The notes under the pieces are model-generated. The model was not told where the DNA came from. It ran no database searches and saw only the letters and a program-made list of their open reading frames with translations. The position numbers and the translations under genes were made by a program. A stretch of DNA of 64,000 bases from Gnetum montanum (lineage: Eukaryota > Streptophyta > Gnetopsida > Gnetales > Gnetaceae), in the NCBI GenBank assembly GCA_015680685.1, contig MNCI01027002.1:248001-312000 (forward strand). Direction: 5' to 3'. Below, in pieces: positions 22,128-34,290 of this stretch (position 1 is the first letter of the stretch; each line of letters starts with the position of its first letter).

Positions 22128-22698
22128 AATGTCTAATGTGTGTGAGAGTATGTATAGAATTACTATATCAAGAAGGATGGCAGAGAAGATACACTAGAAG
22201 GTTAAGAGGTGTAAATATGACTAATAGGTATTTGCAGCATGATGAGAATGACATCTACAGATCAGACCATATGTCCCAGTGGAATCAATTCTGCAACATC
22301 AACAAAAATCTGCATGTACGGACCAGCATAGCTCGTGCATCTTATGGAATTTGAGAAAACAATGCATGGAGAAAAGTAGCATTAAAAATAATAGTTAATC
22401 TTAGAAATTTAGATTTTAGGACTACTTTTCCTGAATCTATTCATGACTGGTCTTTGTATCAACCAAACCATTATCATGTTTATCATATTAGTTTTGACCT
22501 TGGTTGTTATGAATACATGGAACCATCCTTCCTACCCTGCTGGCAAAAATTTGGTTACACTCCACAATATTTTCCTGATCGTTTTTCAAAAAATGTTATT
22601 AGAACCATCCACATGGAAGAGCATGGTCATTTGTAGTATTTCATGAATATTCAATCCCTTGCATGGCATTTACTTCATAAAGAAATTGATTCCCCAGC
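22128..22698 (+). pseudogene. C-terminal part of caulimovirid polyprotein, left half
   Basis: Downstream of RNase H the virus continues in decayed frames with FPESIHDWSLYQPNHY, FLPCWQKFGYTPQYF and LAWHLLHKEIDSP, up to the LTR element at 22,699. No enzyme motif is seen. A TAG lies at about 22,634. The frame runs directly into the continuing viral sequence on the far side of the inserted element (from 30,003) without loss of phase, so the insertion is simple. I do not recognise this C-terminal part beyond its position. Confidence 0.6.
22694..22698 (+). repeat. Left target-site duplication of Athila-like insertion
   Basis: CCAGC precedes the LTR; the right-hand copy at 29,998-30,002 is CTAGC, which matches at four of five bases. 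Five bases is the usual duplication length for LTR retrotransposon integrases. Confidence 0.7.
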
Positions 22699-23652
22699 TG
22701 ATGAGACCTAATTCGCACAAGCCGCGATATCGTGGTTTGCCACCATATCTATAAATAAGAGGCGGCTCTCCCTTGTTTCTTAATCCTTAGTTAGAAGTAG
22801 AGAAACTCTGGCAGTTTGAACACTCCAGAGATAGAATATTTTCCATGTGCCCATAGCAGGAGTCCTAGAGTGAATGGATCTTTATTCGAGCAACATTGTA
22901 CTTGAACACAAGTTGTGTACAGCAATAAAGATGAACTTGATTGGATTAATCTTGCAGCGCATGGAATAGGATTTTATTTATTATTTTCTCTCTCACCCTT
23001 AAACTCCTAGAATGCGGTACAAGTACGACTTGGTTACAAGCATCTAAGGATGTGTATGGTTAGTGAAGGAATCAATTGCTCGTCGCATACAGTATGAGTA
23101 TGACTTGATTATGAGCATCTCGTGTGACTACTTGGTAACCTAGTGGTGTATTCTAGGATCTACGCTTGGTAATCCTAGTTGTAGTCGCACACCCTGATGT
23201 GTACAGTTAGTCAAGGAATTAGTTGCTCCTCACATTTAGGCTAGTTAGGTGCCTCAGTATGACCACTTTGAGCATGTGCGTTACGCGTAGTGATCCCAGT
23301 GACGATTAGTGTTTGGTAGCCGCGGTTGCATCGGTTCAGGGTGTGTATCGTAAGTGGGAATGGATGCTGATGCTAGTTAATTTAGACTTAGGACATTAGT
23401 TAGAGTTAGTTAGTTTTTCAACCCTTCACCTAGTTAGAATAGGAGAAAAAGATAAAAGATATAAAAATCATATACCTCAAACTTACTTAACCATACACCA
23501 TGACAAGTACAAGTAAGTCTGGGAAGACAACGAATGATTAACCCTAAGTGTTCCATGGGACATGTAGGAATTTAGTCTGTAGAGTTCAACCGAATCACGT
23601 GTGCTACGCTCATTTCATATGGTTGAGTGTAGGAGTATCTCATCACTCATCA
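22699..23652 (+). mobile_element. 5' LTR of Athila-like element
   Basis: The LTR begins TGATGAG and ends CTCATCA, a perfect 7-bp terminal inverted repeat. It is a direct repeat of 29,005-29,997. A TATAAATAAGAGG box is at about 22,750 and several AATAAAG-type signals lie in the 22.92 kb area. Length is about 954 bp. Compared with the 3' copy it lacks about 47 bp near its start, where the 3' copy has several GCAATATCGCA-like words. Scattered substitutions between the copies show an old insertion. Confidence 0.88.
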
Positions 23653-23653
23653 T

Positions 23654-23672
23654 TGGCACCATTGCCGGGGAC
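23654..23672 (+). other. Primer binding site, tRNA-Asp type
   Basis: TGGCACCATTGCCGGGGAC lies two bases after the LTR. It differs at two positions from the complement of the plant tRNA-Asp 3' end, the primer known from Athila elements. Confidence 0.8.
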
Positions 23673-23789
23673 TAAGTGTTTGTGCACCAAATAGAACATA
23701 AAGGATATCACTCACATCGTTGGGAGCGTAAACGAACCTTCAAGTTAATCAAATAAAAATTTTATAATGGTAATTAGCACACCAATAAA

Positions 23790-25750
23790 TAACAATGTCT
23801 TCTTCTCACAAGAGCACATCACCTAGGGATAATACAAAAGTCAGTCGGCAACTAAAAACACATAGCCGAAATCAGCCGAATCCTCAACAGTATAGAGTAA
23901 CATATACTCATCCTGATGAGTATATCCTAAATTTTACTTTTATCATCCATCAAGACTAACAGTTGCACTAGAGAGATTTGTAAGGTAACATCATGTTACC
24001 TCCAGATGGATCAATGTCTACCATGCTCTTCTGTGCTCTGGCACAAATAGGTATGACAGATTTATACATCGAATACATTACAGAAGACTTTGGCATGAGG
24101 GATTATCATCCCACAGAATCACAACGTATAAGGGACGCAAGGCAAGAGAGTCAACGTACATAGTTGAAGGGCAAAGAGGTCCTGCACGTCCTTAGTAAAA
24201 CTAGAGATAGTGAACCACTTACAACTGGTTTGCTATCTAGAGATGTTCCCCCTCTTAACGAAAGTGAAGAGGTAGAGTATCAAAACCTATGCTCAACAAT
24301 ACATATCCCTAGTTCTGATACCCATGAACACCAGCTATTCACAGAGGGAACAACCACTCATGCTAAGGATGAGCACTTTGATTGTCATCATGATTGGGGC
24401 CAAAGCAGTAGAAGAGAAGATAGGAAACATCATTGTGGAGATGGTTCTCCTTCTTCTTCCCCTTCTTCACATCACTCACCCTCTCCTTCCACCTTTGGGC
24501 ACAACCATCATGAACACAATGGAGAGGATAAAAGTAAGAAAAATGAAAAACCTTGATGGAAGAGTCGAGAGAGAGGACAAGGGCATGAACGTAGGGAGAG
24601 TAGGGAACAACGAAGACACCATAGGCATCATGAACAAGATGATCATGATGAGCTCCTACTCATAACCCAAAGTATGCTTGACATAATGGAGGTAGTTAGA
24701 ATTTCCACAAGGCATCTAAAGGATAGTCGGATCAGACGATTAGACATGAACAACATCCCATGCTTTGAAGGGGGATACAACGCTGATCCACAACATCATT
24801 TACAAGCATTCCATGATGCCTGCGCATTGTAGAATATAGAGAATGAGTGGCAAAAACTTAAGTTGTTTCCTAGGATACTCATTAAAGAAGTAGAGAGCTG
24901 GTACTAGTCCTTAGAATCATAAACCATCACGAGGTGGAGTACGTTGTTAGAGTTGTTCAACGATAAGTATTAGATGTACTCTAGAGTGTCCAATTTGCGT
25001 AAGCAAATCCAAGGTTGGAAGCAAGGTCATCATGAACCCTTGGATGCTGCCATGACCTGATACTACACATTATTACATTGTTGCCCGGGCCATGGTTACG
25101 CACAGTGAGATCAACTTCGCCACATTGTGGATGGGCTAAGGCATGAAACTCGGAGAACCCTTGGGACTTATGCCCAAGGATGGTTATCAAAACTTAGATC
25201 CCATGAAGTACAAAGCTTGTTGGAGCAAGTAGCAAATGAAGAAGTTGAGCTACGCAAAAGGGAAAGTGTGGAAGAGTACAACCGTGATCCCTCTCTTCGA
25301 AAGAAGGGAGTAAAATTTTGCGACGAAGAGGATGAGTCACCAATTGAAGAGTTGGTGAACAGAAAAAACTTGCTGATTCAAAAGTTAAAAATAGAAATAG
25401 CGGCTAAGGTAGATGACGTATGGAGTTCCTTAGACTCTAAAATTGAAACTATCCTAAAAATTGTAGAAGAGTCTAAGGGGGAACAAAGTAGTGACAAAGG
25501 TAAGACAAAGTGGAGAGATTTAAGCCCTGCACATAACAAGGGTAAGGGAAAAATCACTAACTCTGATGTGGTTGTGGAATTAGACATAGATGATGATAGT
25601 GGATGTGAGATCTGCCACTATGACCATCCTAAGGGATGTTGTCCAATTATCTCACATCTACAAGAGTCTGGGGTGTATGCGCTTAATCCAAGACTCAACC
25701 AACTGCAAACAACCCAAAGGTTACCTTATCCACAAGGTAACCCAAGGTAG
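23790..25750 (+). pseudogene. Gag of Athila-like element
   Basis: Broken plus-strand frames encode an N-terminal Ser/His-rich part (24.16-24.56 kb). It is followed by a retrotransposon gag core with RLDMNNIPCFEGGYN, DPQHHLQAFHDAC, WQKLKLFPRILIKE and TRRTLGTYAQGWLSKLRSHE. The open block 25,127-25,750 ends with a Cys/His cluster, GCEICHYDHPKGCCPI, resembling a zinc knuckle. Many stops are TAG. Gag would form the particle; here it is decayed. Confidence 0.72.
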
Positions 25751-26911
25751 TTCCACCAACTGTTAACATATTATCCAAGTGGAACTTCACCACAACTCAT
25801 CAGATAGCATCAATAGTGGCAAAACCCACAGTCATGGGGGATGCCACCGCTGAAACAAGAATACTCTTACCAGTAGCCAGATCCTTATGGTTATTATGTG
25901 TAGCAGCCAATTTCTCCAAGTGACTCTATGGGTCACACAACTCCCCGTTGTCACTACCAAGTTCGGGAGTACTGTAGGAGGACTCCTTCCCCTCCGAGAG
26001 ACACTCAATACCCACACCATCCTCTTAATCCATCCACACCTCTTCCATCAATAGTTCCCATAACACATCCTACTCCAACAATGCAAGGGGAACTTCCAAC
26101 TCAACCGCAGCAATGTCACATTGCGAGAGTTGTAAATATTCAACCTTCTGCTAGTTCTGACAATTGTAAAAAGAGAAGACCTTTCTTCACAACAAAAAGT
26201 CTAGAGAAACTCTTGCAACAACAAGCGGTTGAGCCCATGTACACTCCTCCATCATCTAACACTTCGGAGCACCCTTCAGTCCAACAGAGCATACCGCATA
26301 TAGTTATGTTAACACATACCGTAACTAACTGGATTAAGGTAGGCCACCTTCCTAGAAAACTAACTAACCCTGGGAGTCCCTTAATCTATCTCCAGATCAT
26401 CTGGAACAAACCACATAGGGCTCTTCTTGACTCAGGTTCCCGAGTTAACTTAATATCATGAGAGATGCATCATGCCTGAAACCTGCCCCAACTTAAGAAG
26501 AGCAACATTCAACTGGAGTTGGCAGACTAGTCCATCACCATTCCCTTGGGATTGGTGGAGGACATTATTACCACCATGAGTGGTTGGTCCTACCTAGTTG
26601 ATTTCCTAGTGATTGAAGTAAACAACAACGAAGGGGACTTCCCAATTATAATGGGAAGGGCATGGCTAAGTATAGTAGACACATGCCTTAGGATCCATGA
26701 TCTTTCCTTAAAAATTTCTAAGATAAACATTTATGGAAAGATCGAGAAAAGGAAAGTTCTATGCATCACATACAGTGATTCATCGGGTGATGACATGGAG
26801 AGATGCTCATCTCCTCCATGCAGTAGGTGTGCCCTTGAAACGATAAAGCAAAGATGCTTGTATGTAGCAACCACACTAGTAGTAGACACCCTGTGGTTGA
26901 TAGCTACTTGA
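25751..26911 (+). pseudogene. Aspartic protease region of Athila-like element
   Basis: A Pro/Gln-rich linker leads to a retropepsin with the active site LLDSGSRVNLIS near 26.43-26.46 kb. Then come SITIPLGLVEDIITTM, YLVDFLVIEV and FPIIMGRAWLSIVDTCLRI. This order (P-G-VEDV, DF-V, IMGR or ILGR) is that of Athila-type proteases. A TGA splits the domain at 26,460. No RT, RNase H or integrase follows before the 3' LTR, so the element is non-autonomous in its present form. Confidence 0.75.
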
Positions 26912-29003
26912 AAGAGCAACCAAATATGCATGGAACGAACTGAAGAAACCCATGCCAACAACGAAGGCATATATACATTGGAATATGAGTGCCGCCAACT
27001 TCCACCCCTTAACCTAAAAACATCAATCGGAACAAGTTGGGCATTATTACGAAATTCAAATAAATGCTCATTATTTTGGATCTCTCCCTTTCCACTCAGT
27101 CATGGGGGAGATGGCCACCTATGCTAATCATATGGGGCCCTTAGTTCTTTTAAGTTTTTATTTTACACATTTTTGTTTTACAAAGTTCTTTAACTTTTCT
27201 AAGTTTTTGTTTACAACTTACTTTAACTTTTCTTATTTTTGTTTTACATCATTGTTATACTTTTCCATTTTTTGTATGTGTGTGTGTGTGTGTGTGTGCC
27301 ATCCACCCTGTAAGTTTGTCCCATAATAAGTGTTCTTTGTGATGGTATGAATTGTTTTCTTGTTGATTGCTAATGTTTGGTTTTTACGTTTAAGTAACAA
27401 TGTTGATACTAAGGTATGTTTTTTTTGATATGGCAGGCAATGAGATCACTTCATCCATCAATCCACCAATTTCTATGGTCTCTCTTGGCTTGGAAATGTA
27501 CAGTCCCTTCATAATAAGAACTTTAACGAATTGGTGACTAGGCATTTCTCAAACTAAGGAAGGACTCAAGGATTGAAAAGGGTGTGACTTCAAGGAAACT
27601 TGATGCTTTTGTGTTGGCCATTCTCTTGGGTGCTTGGATGTTTTCTTCTTGAGTTTTCTTACCATTTCAATGTTACCCAATTATCGAAAGCTGAGTCAAT
27701 AAAAATAAGAAGTCTTTGCATGGTGTGGTTCTCACGCATAAAAATACAAAACACAAAAAAAAGAGAAAAAGAGAAAAAGAAAAGAAAAAGAAAAGAAAAT
27801 AAAAAGTGATAATTCAAAGCACACCTCTTAGATGAAATAAACTTAGGCTACAAGCACTGGTTATGGAACCAAAAGTGTTCCCTCTAACTAAGGCCCTTCT
27901 CACTTCCCAGTCTCTCCTTGTTTTGTCAGAATGGTAGTTAATCTTGGGGAAGACATTCTTATTACCCAAGTGGATGGTTAGGCCAAATGCATTGATGCGA
28001 AGTTACTGGAAGTGGTTTGTTGAGGCTGGATTTGGAAGGAGACTTGTCAAGTCACATTAATCATGTAATCCACAAGGGGCTGTACACCACCTTGTTCCTG
28101 GGATTCCATCCCATTCTACTCTCTCCATTCTTCACCTCATTGCCGATTGTATCATTAGTGTATATATTTTGGTTAATGCATTATTTTCTTTTTGGTAAAT
28201 TGTTGTGGCTAAGACTTTAACTCTTGTTCTAAATAACATTCCCAGAGCCTACAGACTCTTTGAATGTGGGTCTACCAGGGCATTAAGGGCATGAGCCTGC
28301 TTTGGGGAGGACCCACTGACATTCCTCTTTGGTGCACCAGTTAACTTCTTTTCCCTAACATTTTTTTGCAATTAATTTTATTTTTTTCATTTCCATCTTT
28401 ACATCCACTTTATCGACGTTACCGTTGTCTCTTTTTACGTATCTTTCTTACTCATTTTCTTTCTCCATTTTAATGCTATCGGAGCTTTGCAGTTTGTCAT
28501 GGGGGTACGAGGCCCGATTTTTTCGATTTTCTCCTAGCCTCAAATTTTTTTGATTTTCTTCCTAACCCCTACACCTTCGGTAGTCATCATTAATATATGC
28601 ATAGGTTTGAATCAGCCATACCACAACCTGGTCAATGGAGTTACACCGAAGCAAGGTATTAATTACATGATGATTCATTTACCCTTGCTAATATAAGATT
28701 GTGTTGTGTGTGCAGATGGTAATAATACAATAATGGATTGGATCTGGAGCAAACACTTGGAAGGGAGCATCACTGAAGCAGCTATGCAAGGAGCAAGATC
28801 GATGGCACACTTACCAACAAACAATGGAAGGCACAATCTTGGCATTGGCAGCAACAACACTTCTTTCTCTCTCTCTTTTTCTCAAGTTGCCAACTAAGGC
28901 CTGATATCATTGTAATAAGGTGTTCACCCTTGTTGTCATGAACACTAGTTTTGTCAAGTCTTGTAATAATGATCCGTTCACATGTCATCCCATTAGTTCC
29001 ATN
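26912..29003 (+). other. Non-coding 3' internal region of Athila-like element
   Basis: No pol motif is present in about 2 kb. The region holds a T-rich tract with repeated TTTTACA words (27.15-27.27 kb), a (TG)n microsatellite at 27,274-27,298, an A/G-rich tract at 27.75-27.81 kb and a TTTGGGGAGGACC motif near 28.3 kb. The single N at 29,003 marks a sequence join exactly where the 3' LTR should start, so sequence may be missing there. Confidence 0.6.
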
Positions 29004-29004
29004 G

Positions 29005-29997
29005 ATTCGCACAAGCTGCAATATTGCATCCCATGCGATATCATGTTGTCCCTTGCAATATCGCATACATGATATTGCGGTCTGCCACCATATCTATAAA
29101 TAAGAGGCGGCTCTCCCTTGTTTCTTCATCTTGAGTTAGAAGTAGGGAAACTCTGGCAGTTTGAACACTCTAGAGATAGAATATTTTCCATGTACCCATA
29201 GTAGGAGTCCTAGAGTGAATTGATCTTTATTCGAGCAACATTGTACCTAAATACAAGTTGTGTACGTCAATAAAGACGAACTTGATTGGATAAACCTTGC
29301 AGCACATGGAATAGGATTTTCTTTATTATTTTCTCTCTCATCCTTAAAATTCTAGGATGTGGTACGAGTACGACTTGATTACAAGCATCTAAGGATGTGT
29401 ACAGTTAGTCAAGGAATCGATTGCTCATCACATGCAGTATGAGTATGACTTGATTACAAGCATCTCATGTGACTACTTGGTAACATAGTGGCGTATTTCA
29501 GGATCTATGTTTGGTAATCCAAGTAATAGTCACACACCCCGATGTGTACGGTTAGTCAAGGAATCGATTGTTCATTGCACTTAGGCTAGTTAGGTGCCTC
29601 AGTATGACCACTTCGAGCACGTGCGTTACGTGTGGTGATCCCAGTGATGATTAGCGTTTGGTAGCCGCGGTTGCATTGGTTCAGGGTGTGTACGGTAAGT
29701 GGGAACTGATGCTGATGCTAGTTAATTTAGACTTAGGACATTAGTTAGAGTTAGTTAGTTTCTTAGCCCTTCACCTCATTAGCATAGGAGAAAAAGATAA
29801 AAGATATAAAAATCATATACCTCAGACTTACTTAACCATACACCGTGACAACTACAAGTAAGTCTGGGAAGACAACGAATGGTTAACCCTAAGTGTTCCA
29901 TGAGGCATGTAGGCATTTAGTCTCTGGAGTTCGACAGGATCACACGTGCTATGCGTGTTTCGTATGGTTGAGTGTAGGGGTATCTTGCCACTCATCA
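29005..29997 (+). mobile_element. 3' LTR of Athila-like element
   Basis: This is a direct repeat of the 5' LTR from ATTCGCACAAG onward to the terminal CTCATCA. The first dozen bases (TGATGAG...) are missing at the N. It carries about 47 extra bases near 29.02-29.08 kb with repeated GCAATAT/CGATATC words. The viral sequence resumes directly after the CTAGC duplication. Confidence 0.88.
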
Positions 29998-30342
29998 CTA
30001 GCCTACTTCCTTGCATCAACTTTTTCTTATCAATTGGATTATCAAAACCCATGGGCTCATGCATGGTATCAAGACATCTATACTATCATAGAGGAAGACA
30101 TCCTGCAGCATTTCCATCAGCATCATCAATATCCATTATCATTGGAATTACATGAAAATAATCCTGAATATCTCCAATGTAGAGGTATTGGTGGGGTTCA
30201 TATCCATGAATTCCTTCTTCATGATGATCCTGATGAAAATATCATGTCAGAACTGTCAGATCCTCCATCACCAATCACACATCTCGATGAGGTCCAAGAT
30301 GAAGATAAGTCTAAATCAGAATCTGATCCTGATCAAGACTAA
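29998..30342 (+). pseudogene. C-terminal part of caulimovirid polyprotein, right half
   Basis: An uninterrupted frame continues the viral C-terminus: QLDYQNPWAHAWYQDIY, LELHENNPEYLQCRGI, a short His-rich part and an acidic, Ser/Pro-rich tail (SDPPSPITHLDEVQDEDK) ending in TAA at 30,340-30,342. It is the continuation of the frame left of the Athila-like insertion. An acidic tail at the end of the main polyprotein precedes the intergenic region, as expected for a circular caulimovirid genome. Function is not known to me. Confidence 0.65.
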
Positions 30343-30720
30343 AGATGATCTGAATAATAAAGTCTGTCAGATGTGTTAAGATTCGATTCTAATAAGATCA
30401 GTGTGAAGTCTTTTTAGGATGAACTCTGATGCGAAAGAGATAAGAAGCAAGTCGTGTCAAGAACCCTAGCTGAGTCAGCTTGGTTCATCGTTATCCTTGG
30501 GTATCCCAAGGGTGGTTGTAACCCTATAAAAGGGAAAGAGTCTCAGAGTAGGAGATAACCTTAGAGCTGTGTAGTGCGCCTGTGAAGCATTCCTAAGAAG
30601 CATTCCCTATTCCGGTTGTATCTATTGTCTATGTGCAATAAAGCTTAGTGTATTTCTATACGTTGTGTGCAATTTCACAAGTTTGCTATTTGTTTTGATT
30701 ATTTCTTAGCAAAAGCAAGA
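30343..30720 (+). promoter_or_regulatory. Pararetroviral intergenic region: promoter and poly(A) signal
   Basis: Right after the polyprotein stop lies a non-coding stretch with a strong TATA box, CCCTATAAAAGGG, at 30,522-30,534, and AATAAAG at 30,637-30,643. A poly(A) signal about 110 bp downstream of the TATA box is the layout of the caulimovirid pregenomic RNA promoter, where RNA passes the signal once and ends at it on the second pass. No activity can be inferred from sequence alone. Confidence 0.7.
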
Positions 30721-31790
30721 GCGCGGGTCTTGTCATCGTCTACTCATCTTGGTTTTTGGTTTTTGCTTTGTTGGTTTAGCTTTTATGCTGCATGATATTC
30801 TATCTTTCTCTGACTGCCTGGTTTGATATTCTATCTTTCTTTTGACTACATGGTTTGGCTCTCATTTCATCTTTATCCTCATCTCGATGAATTTGAATGT
30901 AAAGGTACACGTGAATCGGTGTGTTATGCCCCGCAAGAATACATTCCTCCCATTCCACCCATTTTTTTGTAGGAAAAAGCTCTAGTCCTTGGCCTCGATG
31001 GGATGACAGTGCTTTTGTTGTACATTGATGCATTCAAAATTTCTGCGTTGATTGTGAACCTGAGTGCTAAGAATAGCTACCCACGTTTCTGCCGTGTGAT
31101 TGCAAGAATACATTTCTTTTGTTTTGTTGCGTTGTGTGAATACTTTTTTTTGTTGGATTGCAGTGTTGTATTAATTTCCATGGATTTTGAATTAATTGAA
31201 AGCACACAGACCTTGACATTGACAGTAGCGTTGGCCTCTTGCTGACCACGGATAATCTTATTCTCATTAAGGTTGTCCCTAATATGATTTTTTAGGTTCA
31301 TCGTGGTTGTCCTGAAAATAGAAATATACCTTACATTTATGTCATAAGAAAAAGATGGAAATTTTGGCATTTTGCCTTTCCATGCATACACATGGAAACT
31401 ATGAGTGTGGTCTTTTACCTTTAGAAGTATTCCATGATATATCTTGTTTTGCAAAGAATTTATTTATTATTAAAGCTTTCTTACAAAATGGAAAAAGTCT
31501 CATTAATAAGCCAATAGCAATAGCATTAATAGGCCAAGAAAAATTCTTTTTTATAGGGCAAAAGTAAAATTAGTCACAAGGCAAAGGAACTTCCTTTTTA
31601 AAGAGAAGAAAAAGATAAAAAGATATGAAAAAAAGAATAAAAGAATAAAATTAAAGATAAAAGGAAATGAAAGAAAGATAAGAAAACTACAGTAGAGGTT
31701 AGAGAAAATGAGTGTTTTCTTGTATTTCCAACTTACTGTCCCAAACCAAGAACATTTTAAATTGCTTATGCTTAGCAAAGGAAATTGAAA
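30721..31790. other. Unassigned stretch between pararetrovirus and copia relic
   Basis: No recognisable gene is present. A 33-bp unit (TTTGATATTCTATCTTTCT...) is tandemly doubled at 30,790-30,855. Small frames at 31.0-31.6 kb have no motif. An A-rich tract of AAAGATAAAA units lies at 31.61-31.69 kb. Confidence 0.4.
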
Positions 31791-32480
31791 GTAGAGTGTG
31801 TGCCCATAAAATTAGAAGAAATATCCTATGCGCAAAATGATTTTGTGTTCATTGGTAGTAAATATTTCTTTCTTATTGTTGACGATTATACTAGAACATC
31901 ATGGCTAACATTTAAGTATGATAATTTAAATGTTTTAAGGCATTTAAAAGTATAGTTGAAACTGAAATAGGGCTTAAAATCAAAGCTATTAGGACTGACA
32001 ATGGAGGTGAGTTCATCTCAAATGAATTTTATGAGCTATGTAGATATTTAGGTATCAAGAAATAGTTCTCATCAGATAGAACACTTGAGCAAAATGGTTT
32101 TATAGAGCAAAAAAATAGAACTATACTCAAGATGATTAGATCAATGAATGAGAAAAATGTACCAAAGTACCTATAGAATGAGGTAGCCTAAATAGCTATG
32201 TATATCATCAACTGATGTTTGGTAAGGGCTAATAATGGTAAGACTCCTTATCAAATGTGGCCTGAAAAAATAGATGACATTCAATATTTCAAAATTTTTG
32301 TTAGCAAGTGCTATATTAAGAATCAAGATAGTGTTCACAAGATTAATAGTTGTTGTGAATATGTTTTTTTTATTGGATATTCTAGTCATTCAAAAGCTTA
32401 TCATTGTTTAAATTTAAAAACATTAAAGATTGCTGAAAAAACTCATGTTAATATTGATAAATTATCAGAAGATACTAATA
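31791..32480 (+). pseudogene. Ty1/copia integrase relic
   Basis: The frame shows FFLIVDDYTRTSWLTFK, IKAIRTDNGGEFISNEF and QNGFIEQKNRTI, the three acidic blocks of a copia-type integrase core. NGKTPYQMW and YVFFIGYSSHSKAYHC, the conserved C-terminal part of copia integrases, follow. Stops interrupt it at several places (for example at about 32,062 and 32,176). No Gag or protease was found upstream. Confidence 0.85.
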
Positions 32481-34290
32481 ATCTGGCTAAGAAAGGTATG
32501 AAGGTAGATGAAGAAAAAAATGATGATGTCATTTTGGCATGTGAACAAGCAGATCAGATTGAAGAAGAGAAACTAGTCTTAACAGATGAGGTAGAAATAG
32601 AACAAGACACTACATCTAATTATGGCTTGAGGATAAGAACACATAAGTATAGATCCATGGTAGATATTCTCAGGACACCTATTAGACGAAGGACAAGGAG
32701 GAATAGAGCTAAAACAATAGATCATGGCTTATTAGTATGTTGTCTTGCTTTTTCCATCCTGCTAACAATTAGGGAAGCTCTTGGAAGTGAGGAATAGAAG
32801 AATGCCATGGATGTAGAGATGGAGCAAATTATAAAGAACGATACTTGGGAGCTAGTCCAACTGTCCAAAGGAGCTAACATCATTGGAACTAAGTGGGTCT
32901 TTAGAAACAAGATAAATGAGAATGGTAAAGTAACCCAAAATAAGGCAAGATTAGTAGTAAAAGGCTTTACTTATATAGAGGGACTTGATTATCAAGATAC
33001 ATTTGCCCCAGTTACAAGATTGGAATCTATTAGAATGCACTTAAGTTTTGCAGCTTATCAAGGATTTAAGCTCTACCATATGGATGTGAAATCAACATTT
33101 CTAAATGAAGAAATAAAAGAAACAATGTCTATAAAACAACTAGAAGGATTTATTAACACTAAAAAGAGAAATCATGTGTATCAACTACACAAAACTGTAT
33201 ATGGCTAAAAATAAGCACCTAGGATGTGGTATGCCAAGCTTGATTCATATTGAACTAAAAATGGGTATTTGAAAACTCCTTTGGATAGTACCCTTTATAT
33301 TAAAAAGGATAATATAAGGTTTTTAATTACTTAGATTTACGTTGATGACATAATGTTTAGAGGGATGAGCTCAAGTTTAGGCAAGGAATTTATTGAAGTT
33401 ATGAAATAAAAGTTTGAAATGTCTATAATAGGGGAGCTATCTCAATTTCTAAGGTCAACATGTTCAATATCTTAAAGATGGAACCTTCATTTCTTAGATA
33501 AAATATGTTCAATAGATGCTCAAGCATTTCAGCATGATAGAAGCTAAAACTTGTGTAACTCCTCTTAGCACACATGTATACCTTTGCAAGGATTAAGATG
33601 GAAAAAACATTGATGTTACACTATATAGATCCATCATGGGAAGCTTGAATTATGCTACAACTAGCAGACCAGATATAGCTTTTGCAATAGGCTTGATTTC
33701 TATATATTAGTTAGAACCAAAAGTATCACAGTTGATTACAGCTAAAAGAATGTTATGATATCTAAGAGGCACAACTAGTCATGGGCTATGGTATCCAAAA
33801 AATAGAAGTTTTAAACTACAAGCATTTATAGATGTAGATTGGGTAGGAAATAAAAAAATCATAAATCTACTAGTGGGAACTATCATTTTCTTGGTAATAG
33901 ACTAGTACCATGGTTGAGCAAAAAGTATAAATTTGTAGTGTTATCATCAGCTAAAGTAGAATATGTTGTAGCCTCACACTATTGCAAATAGATTCTTTGG
34001 ATGAGGGAAGTATTAAAGATTTTTGGTATAGCATTCTTTGATCCAATAATTATTGATTATGATAATAATGCCACTATTTCTATCTCTAAAAATATCATTT
34101 TTAATGATAAAACTAAACATAGTATTTTCTCAAAGATTAATTAAAGTTGCAACCAGTAAATTGATCCTATATTTTATCTAAAGAATAGAGAGTAGATATA
34201 TTTACAAAGGCTTTAAACAAAGAAAAACTTCTATATTTAATGGCATTGCTGGGTGTAACTTCTTTACCCAGACATTCATAAGTTTATAAA
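32481..34290 (+). pseudogene. Ty1/copia reverse transcriptase and RNase H relic
   Basis: The frame gives the copia RT start NDTWELVQLSKGANIIGTKW, ARLVVKGFTYIEGLDYQDTF, APVTRLESIRMHLSFAA, YHMDVKSTFLN and the catalytic box IYVDDIMF near 33.34 kb. RNase H remnants end with SSAKVEYVVASHYC and DNNATISISKN near 34.08 kb. The longest open block is 32,807-33,208. Order (integrase before RT) proves Ty1/copia. Shifts and stops make it inactive. Confidence 0.88.

Noticed and set aside
27274-27298. (TG)n run
   Set aside because: Simple microsatellite without special context.
30066-30077. TGGTATCAAGAC, similar to the tRNA-Met primer site of caulimovirids
   Set aside because: It lies inside the coding frame of the viral C-terminus and differs from TGGTATCAGAGC at the critical positions; no better site was found.
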